This document shows positions 37,065 to 46,651 of a stretch of 64,000 nt of DNA, piece after piece (position 1 is the stretch's first letter; each line of letters opens with the position of its first letter). The DNA is taken from positions 1 through 64,000 of the forward strand of contig JBJLGD010000028.1 of NCBI GenBank assembly GCA_045565015.1. Reading direction: 5' to 3'. The notes under the pieces were generated by a model. It searched no databases. It was not told the DNA's origin and worked only from the letters and a program-made list of their open reading frames with translations. This DNA comes from GCA-2697345 sp045565015 (GTDB taxonomy: Bacteria; Pseudomonadota; Alphaproteobacteria; Rhodobacterales; Rhodobacteraceae). Both the position numbers and the translations under genes were made by a program.

Positions 37065-37832
37065 TTAAACGAATTGTTCACTAATTAATCTTTCGTCCAG
37101 TCCATGGCCAGGATCGAACAATATTCTATGTTTTACTTTGGAGTCGGTTTCAATTTCAACAGAGATTACAGCTCCAGCTGCTCTACTGTCCGCAAATGCT
37201 CTGACTGGTCTCTTTTCACTCTCCAATACATCTAAACGTACTTTTGCAATCTTTGGTAAAAGGGCTCCACGCCATCGTCTGGGACGAAACGCTGATATTG
37301 CTGTTAATGCCAAAACATCACTACCAATCGGTAAAATAGGCCCGTGAGCAGAGTAATTATAAGCTGTAGAACCTGCAGGGGTACATACTAGAGCGCCATC
37401 GCATACTAATTCCTTAAGCCTGACTTTACCATCGACTGACACTTTAAGTTTAGCAGCTTGTGGTCCCCCTCTTAGCAAAGAAACCTCATTTATAGCCAAT
37501 GAATTGTATTTAATACCTTTTTCAGTAACTGCTGTCATTCTCAGCGGGTTTACTAACTCTTCTTGAGTCCTTTCCAATCGAGTATGTAAACTATCAACAG
37601 AAAATTCGTTCATTAAAAAACCTACCGTTCCACAATTCATTCCGTACACGGGGCGATTTAAATGTTGGGTCAAGTTCAATGTCTCTAACATAAAACCATC
37701 ACCACCTAAGGTTATAATAATATCACTTTTATCTGGTTCCACCTGTCCGTACACATCAGTTAGGGTTTTCATAGCGTTCTTAGCCTCATCTGAGTCAGAC
37801 GACATAAAAGAAAGTTTTAAAGTATTTTTCAT
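37065..37832 (-). CDS. nadK: NAD kinase
   Basis: NadK phosphorylates NAD to NADP. The 255-residue protein has the ATP/NAD motif DIIITLGGDGFMLETLNL at residues 38-55, the GMNCGTVGFLMNEF block (NxGxxGFL type), the second motif LVCDGALVCTPAGSTAYNYS and the C-terminal glycine-rich DPGHGLDERLI. Length and motifs suit the short proteobacterial form. It lies alone between the cupin gene and glyA, convergent with the former. Confidence 0.95.
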   Translation of the reverse strand: MKNTLKLSFMSSDSDEAKNAMKTLTDVYGQVEPDKSDIIITLGGDGFMLETLNLTQHLNRPVYGMNCGTVGFLMNEFSVDSLHTRLERTQEELVNPLRMTAVTEKGIKYNSLAINEVSLLRGGPQAAKLKVSVDGKVRLKELVCDGALVCTPAGSTAYNYSAHGPILPIGSDVLALTAISAFRPRRWRGALLPKIAKVRLDVLESEKRPVRAFADSRAAGAVISVEIETDSKVKHRILFDPGHGLDERLISEQFV

Positions 37833-38009
37833 AATAAGTTTTCCATAGTTAATAATTGCGTGCCCAGAACAAAATTACAAGCCTCAGAACCTATTGTTTA
37901 TTAGGAGTTTTAATCTAATTAAATAATCATTAAATGTTTACTTTCCCAGTAACCTCTTTAAAAGCTAGTTATTAATAATCTTCATAAATTATACTAGATT
38001 AAGGAAGCT

Positions 38010-39293
38010 ATGACTAAAACTTATATTAATAATTTTTTCAATAGAAGTCTCGAGTACTGTGATCCTGAATTACAGGCGTCCATAGAAAAAGAATTACAAC
38101 GACAACACGAAGAAATAGAGTTAATTGCTTCCGAAAACCTAACCTCTAGAGCAGTGATGGAGGCGCAAGGTTCCGTAATGACTAACAAATATGCTGAGGG
38201 TTATCCAGGAAGTCGTTACTATGGTGGGTGCGAAAACGTAGATATAGCCGAGAACCTGGCGATAGCCCGTGCCTGTAAATTATTCAATTGTGGATATGCT
38301 AACGTTCAACCAAATTCTGGTTCTCAAGCTAATCAAGCTGTATTTTTAGCTCTACTTCAACCTCATGATACTATTTTAGGTATGAGCCTTGACGCTGGTG
38401 GCCACCTCACCCACGGAGCAACGCCAAACTTATCAGGAAAATGGTTTAACGCTCATCAATATGGGGTAGACAAAGATACACTCCAAATTGACTATGACGA
38501 AGTCAATAAACTTGCAGTTGACAAAAAACCAAAGCTTATAATAGCTGGTGGCTCAGCCGTACCACGCCAAATAGACTTTGAAAAAATGCGTGAAATTGCT
38601 GACTCTGTAGGGGCATATTTAATGGTTGATATGGCCCACATTTCTGGTCTTGTCGCAGCGAGAGAGCACCCAAGTCCGTTTCCACATGCTCATGTCGTAA
38701 CTTCCACTACTCATAAAACTCTTCGGGGTCCAAGAGGTGGTATAATTCTCTCTAACGACGCGGTGCTCGCGAAAAAATTTAATTCTGGAATTTTTCCTGG
38801 TTTACAAGGGGGACCGCTTATGCATGTTATTGCCGCAAAAGCTGTAGCATTTTCAGAAGCACTTAGACCCGAATTTAAAGATTATACACGAAATGTTATC
38901 TCAAATGCTAAAGCTTTAGCTAAGGAACTCCAAAAAGGAGGTCTGAGTATAGTAACGGGCGGAACCGATACCCATATTGTACTGGTTGATTTGAGATCAA
39001 AAAATGTTACTGGTAAAGCAGCAGAAATTTCACTGGGGAAAGCAAATATAACCTGTAATAAAAATAGTATTCCTTTCGACCCATTAAAACCTGCAGTAAC
39101 CAGCGGAATTCGTCTTGGCTCGCCCGCTGGAACTACCAGAGGATTTTCCACTAATGAATTCAGTATTATTGGAAAACTGATTGTCCAAGTTATTGATGGT
39201 CTCTCGCAAAACGGAGAGTCTAATAATACAATAGTTGAAGAAGGAGTTCGTAGCGAAGTACTAAAACTTTGTGATAGGTTTCCAATTTATTGA
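38010..39293 (+). CDS. glyA: Serine hydroxymethyltransferase
   Basis: GlyA interconverts serine and glycine and supplies methylene-tetrahydrofolate; it uses PLP. The 427-residue protein carries IELIASENLTSRAVMEAQGS, NKYAEGYPGSRYYGGCENVD and the PLP lysine in VVTSTTHKTLRGPRGGIIL at about residue 242. The C-terminal SGIRLGSPAGTTRGF also fits. The 177 bases upstream hold no recognisable glycine riboswitch. It is convergent with a TetR gene 13 bases on. Together with folD in this window it serves one-carbon metabolism. Confidence 0.97.
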   Translation: MTKTYINNFFNRSLEYCDPELQASIEKELQRQHEEIELIASENLTSRAVMEAQGSVMTNKYAEGYPGSRYYGGCENVDIAENLAIARACKLFNCGYANVQPNSGSQANQAVFLALLQPHDTILGMSLDAGGHLTHGATPNLSGKWFNAHQYGVDKDTLQIDYDEVNKLAVDKKPKLIIAGGSAVPRQIDFEKMREIADSVGAYLMVDMAHISGLVAAREHPSPFPHAHVVTSTTHKTLRGPRGGIILSNDAVLAKKFNSGIFPGLQGGPLMHVIAAKAVAFSEALRPEFKDYTRNVISNAKALAKELQKGGLSIVTGGTDTHIVLVDLRSKNVTGKAAEISLGKANITCNKNSIPFDPLKPAVTSGIRLGSPAGTTRGFSTNEFSIIGKLIVQVIDGLSQNGESNNTIVEEGVRSEVLKLCDRFPIY

Positions 39294-39306
39294 AAAATTT
39301 TTAATT

Positions 39307-39909
39307 CTAGCCCTCACGTTTAGTAGGTGAAACCGATCTTAATGCCATCTCACTGTATATTTCTTCTACATCACTAAGGCTTAACCTTCCTTCTGGTTTA
39401 TACCAATTTAAAACTCCGTTTAACATAGCTATTAAAGCCATAGTTGTTAACTTAGTATCCTCAACCTCGAAGCACCCTGAATTTTGTCCCCGAATAAGAA
39501 TTTTCTCTAAAGAGACTTCGTAACTTCTTCGCATCTTATTAATGGTTTTGTAATTTAATGGCGACAAGTTTCTCAATTCATTGTATGATATTGCAACTGA
39601 CTCAGGCCTCTGAATATGAAACCTAATATGAAACTTCATAAATTCTTTTAACATTTTTCCTGGCTCTAATTCTTTACATTCTTCTTCCCAAGTACTTAGT
39701 ACTCGAATCATATGATCTTTCAGAAGGTCGAACAATAATGACTGTTTGTCTGGGGTATATCGATATAGTGCTCCAACCTGCAGACCCACCCGTGATGCGA
39801 TCCTTCGCATGGAAACTGCAGCATAGCCATATTTAGCAAAAAGCATTAGGGCCGCTTCCCGAACACGCTGATCTGTTACTGTTGAATTAGAACCTTTTAC
39901 TCGAGCCAT
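39307..39909 (-). CDS. TetR-family transcriptional regulator
   Basis: This 200-residue repressor-type protein has an N-terminal helix-turn-helix (residues 12-60) with AALMLFAKYGYAAVSMRRIA and VGLQVGALYRYTPDKQSLLF, typical of TetR. The C-terminal ligand-binding half includes FHIRFHIQRPESVAISYNEL and a hydrophobic core. A Tyr/Phe-rich pocket in this class sometimes senses acyl-CoA, so control of fatty-acid genes is possible but not shown. A 13-bp palindrome 31 bases upstream may be its operator. The opposite neighbour is a small lipoprotein gene. Confidence 0.88.
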   Translation of the reverse strand: MARVKGSNSTVTDQRVREAALMLFAKYGYAAVSMRRIASRVGLQVGALYRYTPDKQSLLFDLLKDHMIRVLSTWEEECKELEPGKMLKEFMKFHIRFHIQRPESVAISYNELRNLSPLNYKTINKMRRSYEVSLEKILIRGQNSGCFEVEDTKLTTMALIAMLNGVLNWYKPEGRLSLSDVEEIYSEMALRSVSPTKREG

Positions 39910-39940
39910 CCAATAAATCTATAGCAACAGGGAAACATTT

Positions 39941-39953
39941 CAAGTCTGACTTG
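39941..39953. promoter_or_regulatory. Possible TetR operator
   Basis: CAAGTCTGACTTG is a perfect 13-bp palindrome with a central T, 31 bases upstream of the tetR start, in the region shared with the divergent lipoprotein gene. Size and position suit an autoregulatory TetR-family site. Nothing else supports it. Confidence 0.35.
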
Positions 39954-40027
39954 CTCCCTTTCAATTATAACCCTATTCTCTTACAGTCTTTGTGTATATT
40001 TTAAAATAATGCTTGGTTAAGTTTGCG

Positions 40028-40321
40028 ATGCGTATACTTCTACTTTTATTAATCCCTCTGTCGGCCTGTGATCTTAAGTTACCTATTTATAAGTTAGCTG
40101 GTGAAACAGATGATTTAAAATATCACAAATTAATACCAACTCACTCGTTACCATCTTTAAAAAACAAGAAAAATATAGAATTAAACTCTGCTCAAGACAA
40201 AATTCTGAATAACAAAATCAGGACGCTGCAGTGTAAATCAGAGATTTTAAAAAATAATAAAAATGAATACTCCTCTGAGGAGCTAGAAAAACTGATTGAG
40301 AGCTGTATCAACAAAAAATGA
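40028..40321 (+). CDS. Small predicted lipoprotein of unknown function
   Basis: This is a 97-residue protein with a lipoprotein signal: MRILLLLLIPLSACD gives a lipobox Leu-Ser-Ala-Cys with the modified Cys at residue 14. The ATG at 40028 is chosen because it places the signal at the N-terminus; a TTG 15 bases upstream is less likely. The mature part is Lys/Asn-rich and ends with two cysteines (RTLQCKSE and LIESCINKK). No family was recognised. It precedes hom by 74 bases in the same direction and may be co-transcribed with it. Confidence 0.7.
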   Translation: MRILLLLLIPLSACDLKLPIYKLAGETDDLKYHKLIPTHSLPSLKNKKNIELNSAQDKILNNKIRTLQCKSEILKNNKNEYSSEELEKLIESCINKK

Positions 40322-40395
40322 GTTTAAATTACAAAGTTGCTCGTGGCTATTTTTAAGTTTAACAAAGTCTTAAACTAAAGCAAGTAAGGAAAGAT

Positions 40396-41685
40396 ATGTT
40401 AAAGACCGTCCGTATAGGTATCGCTGGACTTGGAACTGTTGGAATTGGAGTGATCAATATCATCAGAAAAAATCTCCAATTGATCGAAGCTAAAACTAAC
40501 ACCTCTGTAGAAATAGTTGCGATATCAGCTAAGTCAAAAAGTAAATCCAGAGGTATATCATTAGAAAAGTATCAATGGGAAAGTGATCCTACAAATTTAG
40601 CCAAAAGAGATGATATTGACATCTTTGTTGAGTTGATTGGTGGTGAAAATGGACCTGCAAGACAATCTGTTGAAGCTGCAATCTTAAGTGGTAAGCATGT
40701 TGTCACAGCAAATAAAGCTTTACTTGCAATTCATGGTGAATATTTAGCAAAGTTATCTGAAAAAAATAACGTTTCGCTCAAATTTGAAGCTGCTGTTGCA
40801 GGGGGGATACCGATAGTTAAAGTTTTAAACGAATCCTTGGCAGGTAATAAAATCAATAAAGTTACAGGAGTAATAAATGGCTCATGTAACTATATTTTAA
40901 CAAGAATGGAGCAATCCGAGTCTTCTTATGAAGCAATATTCGCCGAAGCAACTGAATTAGGATACTTAGAAGCTGATCCAAAGCTTGATGTTGGAGGGAT
41001 AGATTCTGCTCACAAATTGGCTATTTTATCAAGTTTAGCATTTGGTACAGTTGTTGATTACCCCGGTGTCAGCATCAAGGGAATAGAAAACATCACACTA
41101 AGTGATATTAAGTATACCGCAGATATGGGGTTCAAAATTAAGTTACTTGGCGTTTCAGAGATGACTCCAAATGGTTTGAGACAAACTGTGTCACCATGTT
41201 TAGTATCAACGTCGTCATCATTAGCACAACTTGAGGGTGGTACCAATATGGTTGTTTTGAATACTTCTGAGGCGGGTAATATTATACTACAAGGTTTAGG
41301 AGCGGGCAGAGAACCAACTGCAAGCTCAGTAATAGCAGATATAATTGACATAATAAGAGTATCAAAAGTTGAAACTTTTGGTAAGCCGTATCGGTTTTTG
41401 GAAAGAGCAAAAATTTCAAATCTATCTAATGATGCTCCCTACTATCTGAAACTAATGCTTGATGACAAACCCGGGACCCTAGCTCTTATAACAAAAACGC
41501 TCGGTGATAATGGCATATCAATAAATCGAATGAGACAATATGATCATAATTATTCTCGAGCACCTGTTTCTATGATTACTCACACAACTTCAATTTGGGC
41601 TTTAGAGAAAGCAATTGCCGAATTTCCAAAAACAGGTGTAATCTCACTAGAACCTGTTATTTTACGAGTAGAAGATACAGAATAG
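40396..41685 (+). CDS. hom: Homoserine dehydrogenase
   Basis: Hom reduces aspartate semialdehyde to homoserine, leading to threonine and methionine. The 429-residue protein has the NAD(P) loop IGIAGLGTVGIGVINII, VVTANKALLAIHGEYLA, and the catalytic region AAVAGGIPIVKVLNES with VINGSCNYILTRM and LEADPKLDVGGIDSAHKLAI. A C-terminal ACT domain (about 350-425) contains LMLDDKPGTLALITKTLGDN, suggesting feedback by threonine. In relatives I recall glpX between hom and recJ. Here recJ follows directly after 112 bases. Confidence 0.96.
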   Translation: MLKTVRIGIAGLGTVGIGVINIIRKNLQLIEAKTNTSVEIVAISAKSKSKSRGISLEKYQWESDPTNLAKRDDIDIFVELIGGENGPARQSVEAAILSGKHVVTANKALLAIHGEYLAKLSEKNNVSLKFEAAVAGGIPIVKVLNESLAGNKINKVTGVINGSCNYILTRMEQSESSYEAIFAEATELGYLEADPKLDVGGIDSAHKLAILSSLAFGTVVDYPGVSIKGIENITLSDIKYTADMGFKIKLLGVSEMTPNGLRQTVSPCLVSTSSSLAQLEGGTNMVVLNTSEAGNIILQGLGAGREPTASSVIADIIDIIRVSKVETFGKPYRFLERAKISNLSNDAPYYLKLMLDDKPGTLALITKTLGDNGISINRMRQYDHNYSRAPVSMITHTTSIWALEKAIAEFPKTGVISLEPVILRVEDTE

Positions 41686-41797
41686 TCTAAAAAACTTCAT
41701 TATAAATAAATCAGTACCTATATAATAGGTTATTTATGACATAAGATCCTGCTATTATTAGTTTTAGTATTTATCCAGACCAGAGTAGTTATGCTTA

Positions 41798-43558
41798 ATG
41801 TCAAATTCTGAATATTTTTTAAATGTTCAAAAATCTCTTCTTGGAAACGCTTGGCGTGGACCAACCCAATCGCAAGATCGAGTTTCAGAACAGATAAGTC
41901 AAATTATTAAAATACCAATACAAGTATCGAAAGTTTTAGCTAGACTTGGAGTGAGTCCAAATAATGTTGAAAACTTTTTATTGCCGAAAATTCGAAATTT
42001 ACTACCAGATCCGATGCAATTTAAAGACATGAAAAAGGGTGCAACAAGATTAATTGAAGCGATAAAAAATCGTGACCGGGTTGCTATATTTGCAGATTAC
42101 GATGTTGACGGCGCGGCCTCTGCGGCACTTCTTATTAATTGGCTAAAAGAAATGGGAATTACAGCCACTCTATACGTTCCTGATAGAGTAATAGAGGGCT
42201 ATGGCCTAAATACTCAAGCCTTAGAAGAGCTATCCATGAACCATGAATTAATAATTTGTGTAGATTGTGGAACGTCATCTCATGGCCCTATAAAAAACTT
42301 AAATGGAAAAGCTGATTTAGTAATTCTTGATCACCATATAGGCTCTGAGGAATTACCAGATGCACTAGCTATTATTAACCCAAATCGCCAAGATGAACTA
42401 ACAGACTTTCGATATCTTTGCGCAGCTGGGGTAGTTTTTTTATATTTAGTAGCGGTAACAACAACCCTGAGAGGCCAAAATATAAAAAGTCCAGACCTTA
42501 TTCAATCACTCGATTTGGTTGCATTAGCTACAGTTGCCGATGTAGTTCCATTAATTGGCTTAAATCGAGCCTTTGTACAGCAAGGATTAAAAGTAATAAG
42601 GAATAGAGCGCGTCCTGGTCTAAAAGTTTTAGCCGATATCTCAAAAATAAATAGTCCGGTAGACGAGTACCACATAGGGTTTGTACTCGCCCCAAAACTT
42701 AATGCCGCTGGAAGAATAGGAGACGCCAGTCTTGCAACAAAATTATTATCAACTAATTCCGAAATAGAAGCTCAAAACCTTGCAGAAAAATTAGAGGTAT
42801 TGAATACAGAACGACAAGCTATTGGTGAAAGGGTAGAGCACGAAGCACTACAAAAACTTAATAAGGAATGTCTGAATACACCAATTATTTTTGTTTCCGA
42901 TAATAATTGGCATCCTGGTGTAATCGGGATAGTGGCCTCAAAAATAAAGGAAAAAACTAACCGACCATCATTTGTAATATCTTTTTCTGGAGGAGTTGGA
43001 AAGGGATCTGGAAGATCTATACCCGGGGTTGATTTAGGTTCTTTAATGCAAAAATTATCCCACGAGAGGTTGATTGAAAAGGGTGGTGGGCACTCTATGG
43101 CCGCGGGAATCACACTTTCCAAAAGACAATTAAAGCCAGCATTCGATAGATTAGTACAATTAATAGAATTAAAGCCAATTGATATAGCGCCTGAAAATGA
43201 CTTTTATATTGACGGCATTCTACTACCTAGAGCCGCTAATCTAGAGCTTATTGAACGTTTAGCAGAAGTTGGTCCCTTTGGGTCAGGGGCACCCCAACCT
43301 AGATTCGTATTTCCGGATCAAAATATTACTTTTTGTAGACGTGTCGGAACCGATCACTTGAAAGTTACTTTTTGCGATGAATCTAAAAATAAAGTTGATG
43401 CTATTTGTTTTAGAGCTTTTAGTTCACCTTTGGGTAGTAAGATTGAAAATAATCTAAATAAAAAATTTCATATTGCAGGAAAGTTAGTAAAAAATACCTG
43501 GCGGGGTCATGAAAAGGTTCAAGTTATAATTGATGATGCTGCAGAAGTACAAAAATAA
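41798..43558 (+). CDS. recJ: Single-stranded-DNA-specific exonuclease RecJ
   Basis: RecJ degrades single-stranded DNA 5' to 3' in recombination and mismatch repair. The 586-residue protein has the DHH motifs AIFADYDVDGAASAALLIN, LIICVDCGTSSHGP, VILDHHIGSEELPDALAI and ATVADVVPL. The DHHA1 part includes GGGHSMAAGITL. The C-terminal OB-like domain ends in KNTWRGHEKVQVIIDDAAE. All metal-binding motifs are intact. tRNA-Glu follows after 72 bases. Confidence 0.96.
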   Translation: MSNSEYFLNVQKSLLGNAWRGPTQSQDRVSEQISQIIKIPIQVSKVLARLGVSPNNVENFLLPKIRNLLPDPMQFKDMKKGATRLIEAIKNRDRVAIFADYDVDGAASAALLINWLKEMGITATLYVPDRVIEGYGLNTQALEELSMNHELIICVDCGTSSHGPIKNLNGKADLVILDHHIGSEELPDALAIINPNRQDELTDFRYLCAAGVVFLYLVAVTTTLRGQNIKSPDLIQSLDLVALATVADVVPLIGLNRAFVQQGLKVIRNRARPGLKVLADISKINSPVDEYHIGFVLAPKLNAAGRIGDASLATKLLSTNSEIEAQNLAEKLEVLNTERQAIGERVEHEALQKLNKECLNTPIIFVSDNNWHPGVIGIVASKIKEKTNRPSFVISFSGGVGKGSGRSIPGVDLGSLMQKLSHERLIEKGGGHSMAAGITLSKRQLKPAFDRLVQLIELKPIDIAPENDFYIDGILLPRAANLELIERLAEVGPFGSGAPQPRFVFPDQNITFCRRVGTDHLKVTFCDESKNKVDAICFRAFSSPLGSKIENNLNKKFHIAGKLVKNTWRGHEKVQVIIDDAAEVQK

Positions 43559-43630
43559 ACGTTTTTGGCTATTTTCCTCTTGCTACCCTAGCAGTGTTTG
43601 CCTTAAAAGCCACACATCTACCTATCCGGT

Positions 43631-43705
43631 GGTCCCTTCGTCTATCGGTTAGGACGCCAGGTTTTCAACCTGGAAAGAGGGGTTCGATTCCCCTAGGGAC
43701 TGCCA
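43631..43705 (+). tRNA. tRNA-Glu (anticodon TTC)
   Basis: The 75-nt cloverleaf has encoded CCA. The acceptor stem GGTCCCT pairs with AGGGACT including one G-T pair at the end, the anticodon stem CCAGG/CCTGG encloses TTTTCAA with anticodon TTC, and the T arm is GGGG-TTCGATT-CCCC. It lies between recJ and the MttB homologue on the other strand. Confidence 0.97.
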
Positions 43706-43729
43706 ATATTAAATTAATGGATAAACCAA

Positions 43730-45274
43730 TTAGAAATCAGTCGGAGCGCCTCCCTCTAATTTTCTTTTTGAAACAAATTCTTCCAATTCTTCTTTTATTT
43801 CTATACCTATTGACGGTGGCTCAAATTCGTTAATAATCTCTTTATAAATTTTATGAGCTCTTTCAGCTGTCCATACTCCACCATTCAGATCCCAGGCTTC
43901 ATAGTTAGACCAGTCACTAATCATTGGTTGATAAAAAGCAAATTCATACCTTTCTTGGGTATGTTCACAACCAAAGTAATGTCCATCTGGCCCAACCTCC
44001 TTAATTGTATCAACTGCGATATCGTCAACAGATGTCTCAACTATTCTTTTATCAAAGTAACGCTGTATTTGTTGTAAAACCTCACAGTCCATGACAAATT
44101 TTTCTGGACTAGCTATCAAACCTCCCTCTAACCAGCCAGCTGCATGATAAACCATATTAGTTCCTGATTGAACAGCGGCCCATAACGAATTCGAGGTTTC
44201 CCACATAGCCTGACCGTCAGGAACGTTTGCAGCACAAACGCCGGAGGATCTCATAGGTATTTTATAGAAACGACACATCTGACCAGTTATCTGCGTAGCT
44301 CTCATATACTCAGGCGTACCAAATGCTGGGGCACCCGTTTTCATATCAACATTAGATGTAAAAGTTCCTAAGCCCACTGGACATCCCGGATTCACAAATT
44401 GAAGTAAAGCTATAGCAGAAAGACCCTCCGCGAGGGATAATGCCACTGCGCCAGTCATTGTTACAGGTGCCATAGCTCCAGCCAAAGTGAAAGGTGTTAC
44501 GATTACCGCTTGATTGCGTCGAGCATGTATAATTGCACCTTCTATCATCGGGTAGTCATGCTTGAGAGGTGAAACAGAGTTTATATTTGTATACATATAG
44601 CTTTGAGAGTTAAATTTATCTACACTGAGGCCACCGGCAATTCTAGTCATTTCCATAACATCTTCTACCCGTTCTCTTCCAAGAGAATATGCATGGACTA
44701 CTTTATCAGATAAAACTAATTTTTCATAAAGGCAGTCTAGATGCCTCACACTGGCATGTATATCTATCGGCTCCACTGGGTAACCGCCGGCAAAGTGGAT
44801 ACAATTAAAGAACTGCGTTAACTTAATAAATTCGAGATAACTTTCCCAAGTCCCAGATCTCTTTCCTCTCTTTAAATCCCATGAATTTGGAGGAGAAGAA
44901 ACATTACCAAAAGCCATATGTTTACCACCAAGAATAATTTTCTTAGCATCATTTCTTGGGGTAATTGTAAATTGTTCAGGGGCTTTTTTTAACATTTCTA
45001 ATACAAAATCTTCATCCATTTTAACATTTGTATTTGTTACCTTACATCCAGCCTGTTTAAAGATTTCCAGAGACTCTGGATTAAGAAATTCTATTCCAAT
45101 TTCCTTTAATATTCTCATACAACCATTGTGGATATTTAAAATACCTTCTTCCCCCAATGGCTCAGTCGGTCTATCCCAGTTAATTGGTTGTTTCCATGGC
45201 ATTTGATTTGGGACTAAGCTACTAGTTCGCCGGGTATTCCCCGATCTTCCTCCAGCGCGTCTTTTGCTAGTCAT
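43730..45274 (-). CDS. MttB-family methyltransferase homologue lacking pyrrolysine
   Basis: MttB proteins move a methyl group from trimethylamine or, in non-pyrrolysine members, from quaternary amines such as glycine betaine, to a corrinoid protein. The 514-residue protein starts with RRAGGRSGNTRR, a motif common to marine members, and contains ILKEIGIEFLNPESLEIFKQ, NVDMKTGAPAFGTPEYM and SGTNMVYHAAGWLEGGLIAS. The frame is continuous with no in-frame amber codon, so it is the non-pyrrolysine type. No corrinoid protein or activase lies beside it. The substrate is unknown; quaternary amines are an inference. Confidence 0.88.
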   Translation of the reverse strand: MTSKRRAGGRSGNTRRTSSLVPNQMPWKQPINWDRPTEPLGEEGILNIHNGCMRILKEIGIEFLNPESLEIFKQAGCKVTNTNVKMDEDFVLEMLKKAPEQFTITPRNDAKKIILGGKHMAFGNVSSPPNSWDLKRGKRSGTWESYLEFIKLTQFFNCIHFAGGYPVEPIDIHASVRHLDCLYEKLVLSDKVVHAYSLGRERVEDVMEMTRIAGGLSVDKFNSQSYMYTNINSVSPLKHDYPMIEGAIIHARRNQAVIVTPFTLAGAMAPVTMTGAVALSLAEGLSAIALLQFVNPGCPVGLGTFTSNVDMKTGAPAFGTPEYMRATQITGQMCRFYKIPMRSSGVCAANVPDGQAMWETSNSLWAAVQSGTNMVYHAAGWLEGGLIASPEKFVMDCEVLQQIQRYFDKRIVETSVDDIAVDTIKEVGPDGHYFGCEHTQERYEFAFYQPMISDWSNYEAWDLNGGVWTAERAHKIYKEIINEFEPPSIGIEIKEELEEFVSKRKLEGGAPTDF

Positions 45275-45374
45275 ATTTAGTTTTCCTGTTGTCTATATTA
45301 ATTTAAATACCAGTAGTATTCCATAAAGAACACTAATTTACCTTTTGATAACGACTTTTTGAGTCGTTTTAGAG

Positions 45375-46088
45375 TTAAGACCTATGAGTAATCAGCCAAT
45401 CTGCTAAATAGCTAATATCTGGCAGAATTAAGTCTGATAGCGGTTCCAAAATATCCCGTTTTGTAAGACCACTTAACACCCCAACAGTACTCATTCCCGC
45501 TAATTTACCCGCTTGCATATCATGTAAACTATCTCCAACCATTAGAACTGCATCCGGCGATATTCCAGATTTAGTACAAAATGCTAAGCATATATCAGGA
45601 TCAGGTTTACTACCAAATCCTGAGTCATATCCAATTATATACTTAAAAGAATTAGAGACACCACAATACTCCATATGTTTTTTTGCCGACTTCTCAGAGT
45701 CGTTAGTTACAACACCAAGGACTATATTCATCGATATAAACTTTGAAAGAATTACCTTTAGTGGGACTATTTGAACTGGCTTGACTCTTTCTGATGCTTC
45801 TTCACTGAGCTTTAATAAATTTTCTATACTACACATTGGAAGTAATGGCATTATTTTTCGAACACCGCTTTCGGGTGTATCAGCAAGAATTATACTATCT
45901 GGGTAAAAGCATTTTAATTCTAAATTGTATCCAAGTAACTCGGCCATCTTAGGCAACAAGCTTTTATCGATACCAGTCTGCGTATCAATGATACTCAGCA
46001 AAAAATCTTCAATCCAAGAGCCCCAGGTCTTTTGAAAATTCAAGAGCGTTCCGTCTTTATCAAAAATAATGCCTCTTATATTACTCAT
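45375..46088 (-). CDS. HAD-family phosphatase, phosphoglycolate-phosphatase-like
   Basis: This is a 237-residue cytosolic HAD hydrolase. Motif I is RGIIFDKDGTLLNFQKTW, with the nucleophile Asp in DKDGT. Motif II is VLGVVTNDSEKSAKKHM, the lysine lies in FGSKPDPDICLAFCTKSG, and motif IV is VLMVGDSLHDMQAGKLAG. An alpha-helical cap separates motifs I and II. The phosphoglycolate-type pattern (Gph) is the nearest match, but substrates in this group vary. It stands alone between the MttB homologue and the divergent DUF983 gene. Confidence 0.88.
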   Translation of the reverse strand: MSNIRGIIFDKDGTLLNFQKTWGSWIEDFLLSIIDTQTGIDKSLLPKMAELLGYNLELKCFYPDSIILADTPESGVRKIMPLLPMCSIENLLKLSEEASERVKPVQIVPLKVILSKFISMNIVLGVVTNDSEKSAKKHMEYCGVSNSFKYIIGYDSGFGSKPDPDICLAFCTKSGISPDAVLMVGDSLHDMQAGKLAGMSTVGVLSGLTKRDILEPLSDLILPDISYLADWLITHRS

Positions 46089-46252
46089 GGAAGGCCTCCG
46101 ATCTAAATTAATATATTAAAGAGAAGTGACTCCTTGATAAAGGTGTATTAATTAACCAAAGCGATAATTATTATCATGGTTTTTTATAGACATTTGGTTA
46201 AAATCAAAGCACTGGTAATAATATTAATTTCATATCTTGAGAACGGGAATAT

Positions 46253-46651
46253 ATGGTGATTAACAAACGAAATCTTAGAACCTCATTAATTAACGGATGG
46301 AAAAAAAAATGTCCTTCCTGTGGAAAAACCTCATTATTTAAAAGTTATTTAAATGTAGAGCCTAAATGCTATGTCTGCGGGTTGGACTTATGTCATCAAA
46401 AAGCCGATGATGGCCCAGCTTATCTAACCATACTTTTTGTCGGCCACATGATAGCACCGCTGTTAATATTAACTTATGAGAACTTTAGCCCTAGTCCTTT
46501 ATTAGTTGCTTTATCATTTTCTGTGGTCTTTATAGTTTTATCATTATTTTTGTTACCTCGCTTTAAAGGTGCTATGATTGGTATTCAGTGGGCCAAAGAA
46601 ATGCATGGTTTTAACAATGGAAAAGGTCAAAATGCAGACACCAGTAATTAG
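46253..46651 (+). CDS. DUF983 family membrane protein
   Basis: This is a 132-residue protein of the DUF983 family, of unknown function. It has an N-terminal zinc-ribbon-like pair: KKCPSCGKTSLF and PKCYVCGLDLCHQ, followed by the conserved DDGPAYLTIL and two transmembrane helices (about residues 63-80 and 86-105). The C-terminus is KGAMIGIQWAKEMHGF. Its end overlaps the likely NUDIX start by 20 bases, so the two are coupled. Neighbour and family resemble a pair I recall from Rhodobacterales. Confidence 0.9.
   Translation: MVINKRNLRTSLINGWKKKCPSCGKTSLFKSYLNVEPKCYVCGLDLCHQKADDGPAYLTILFVGHMIAPLLILTYENFSPSPLLVALSFSVVFIVLSLFLLPRFKGAMIGIQWAKEMHGFNNGKGQNADTSN

Noticed and set aside
37833..38009. Glycine riboswitch upstream of glyA
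   Set aside because: No paired aptamer-like helices or conserved core could be found in these 177 bases.
43730..45274. Pyrrolysine-type trimethylamine methyltransferase
   Set aside because: The reading frame contains no in-frame amber codon and no pyl genes are nearby.
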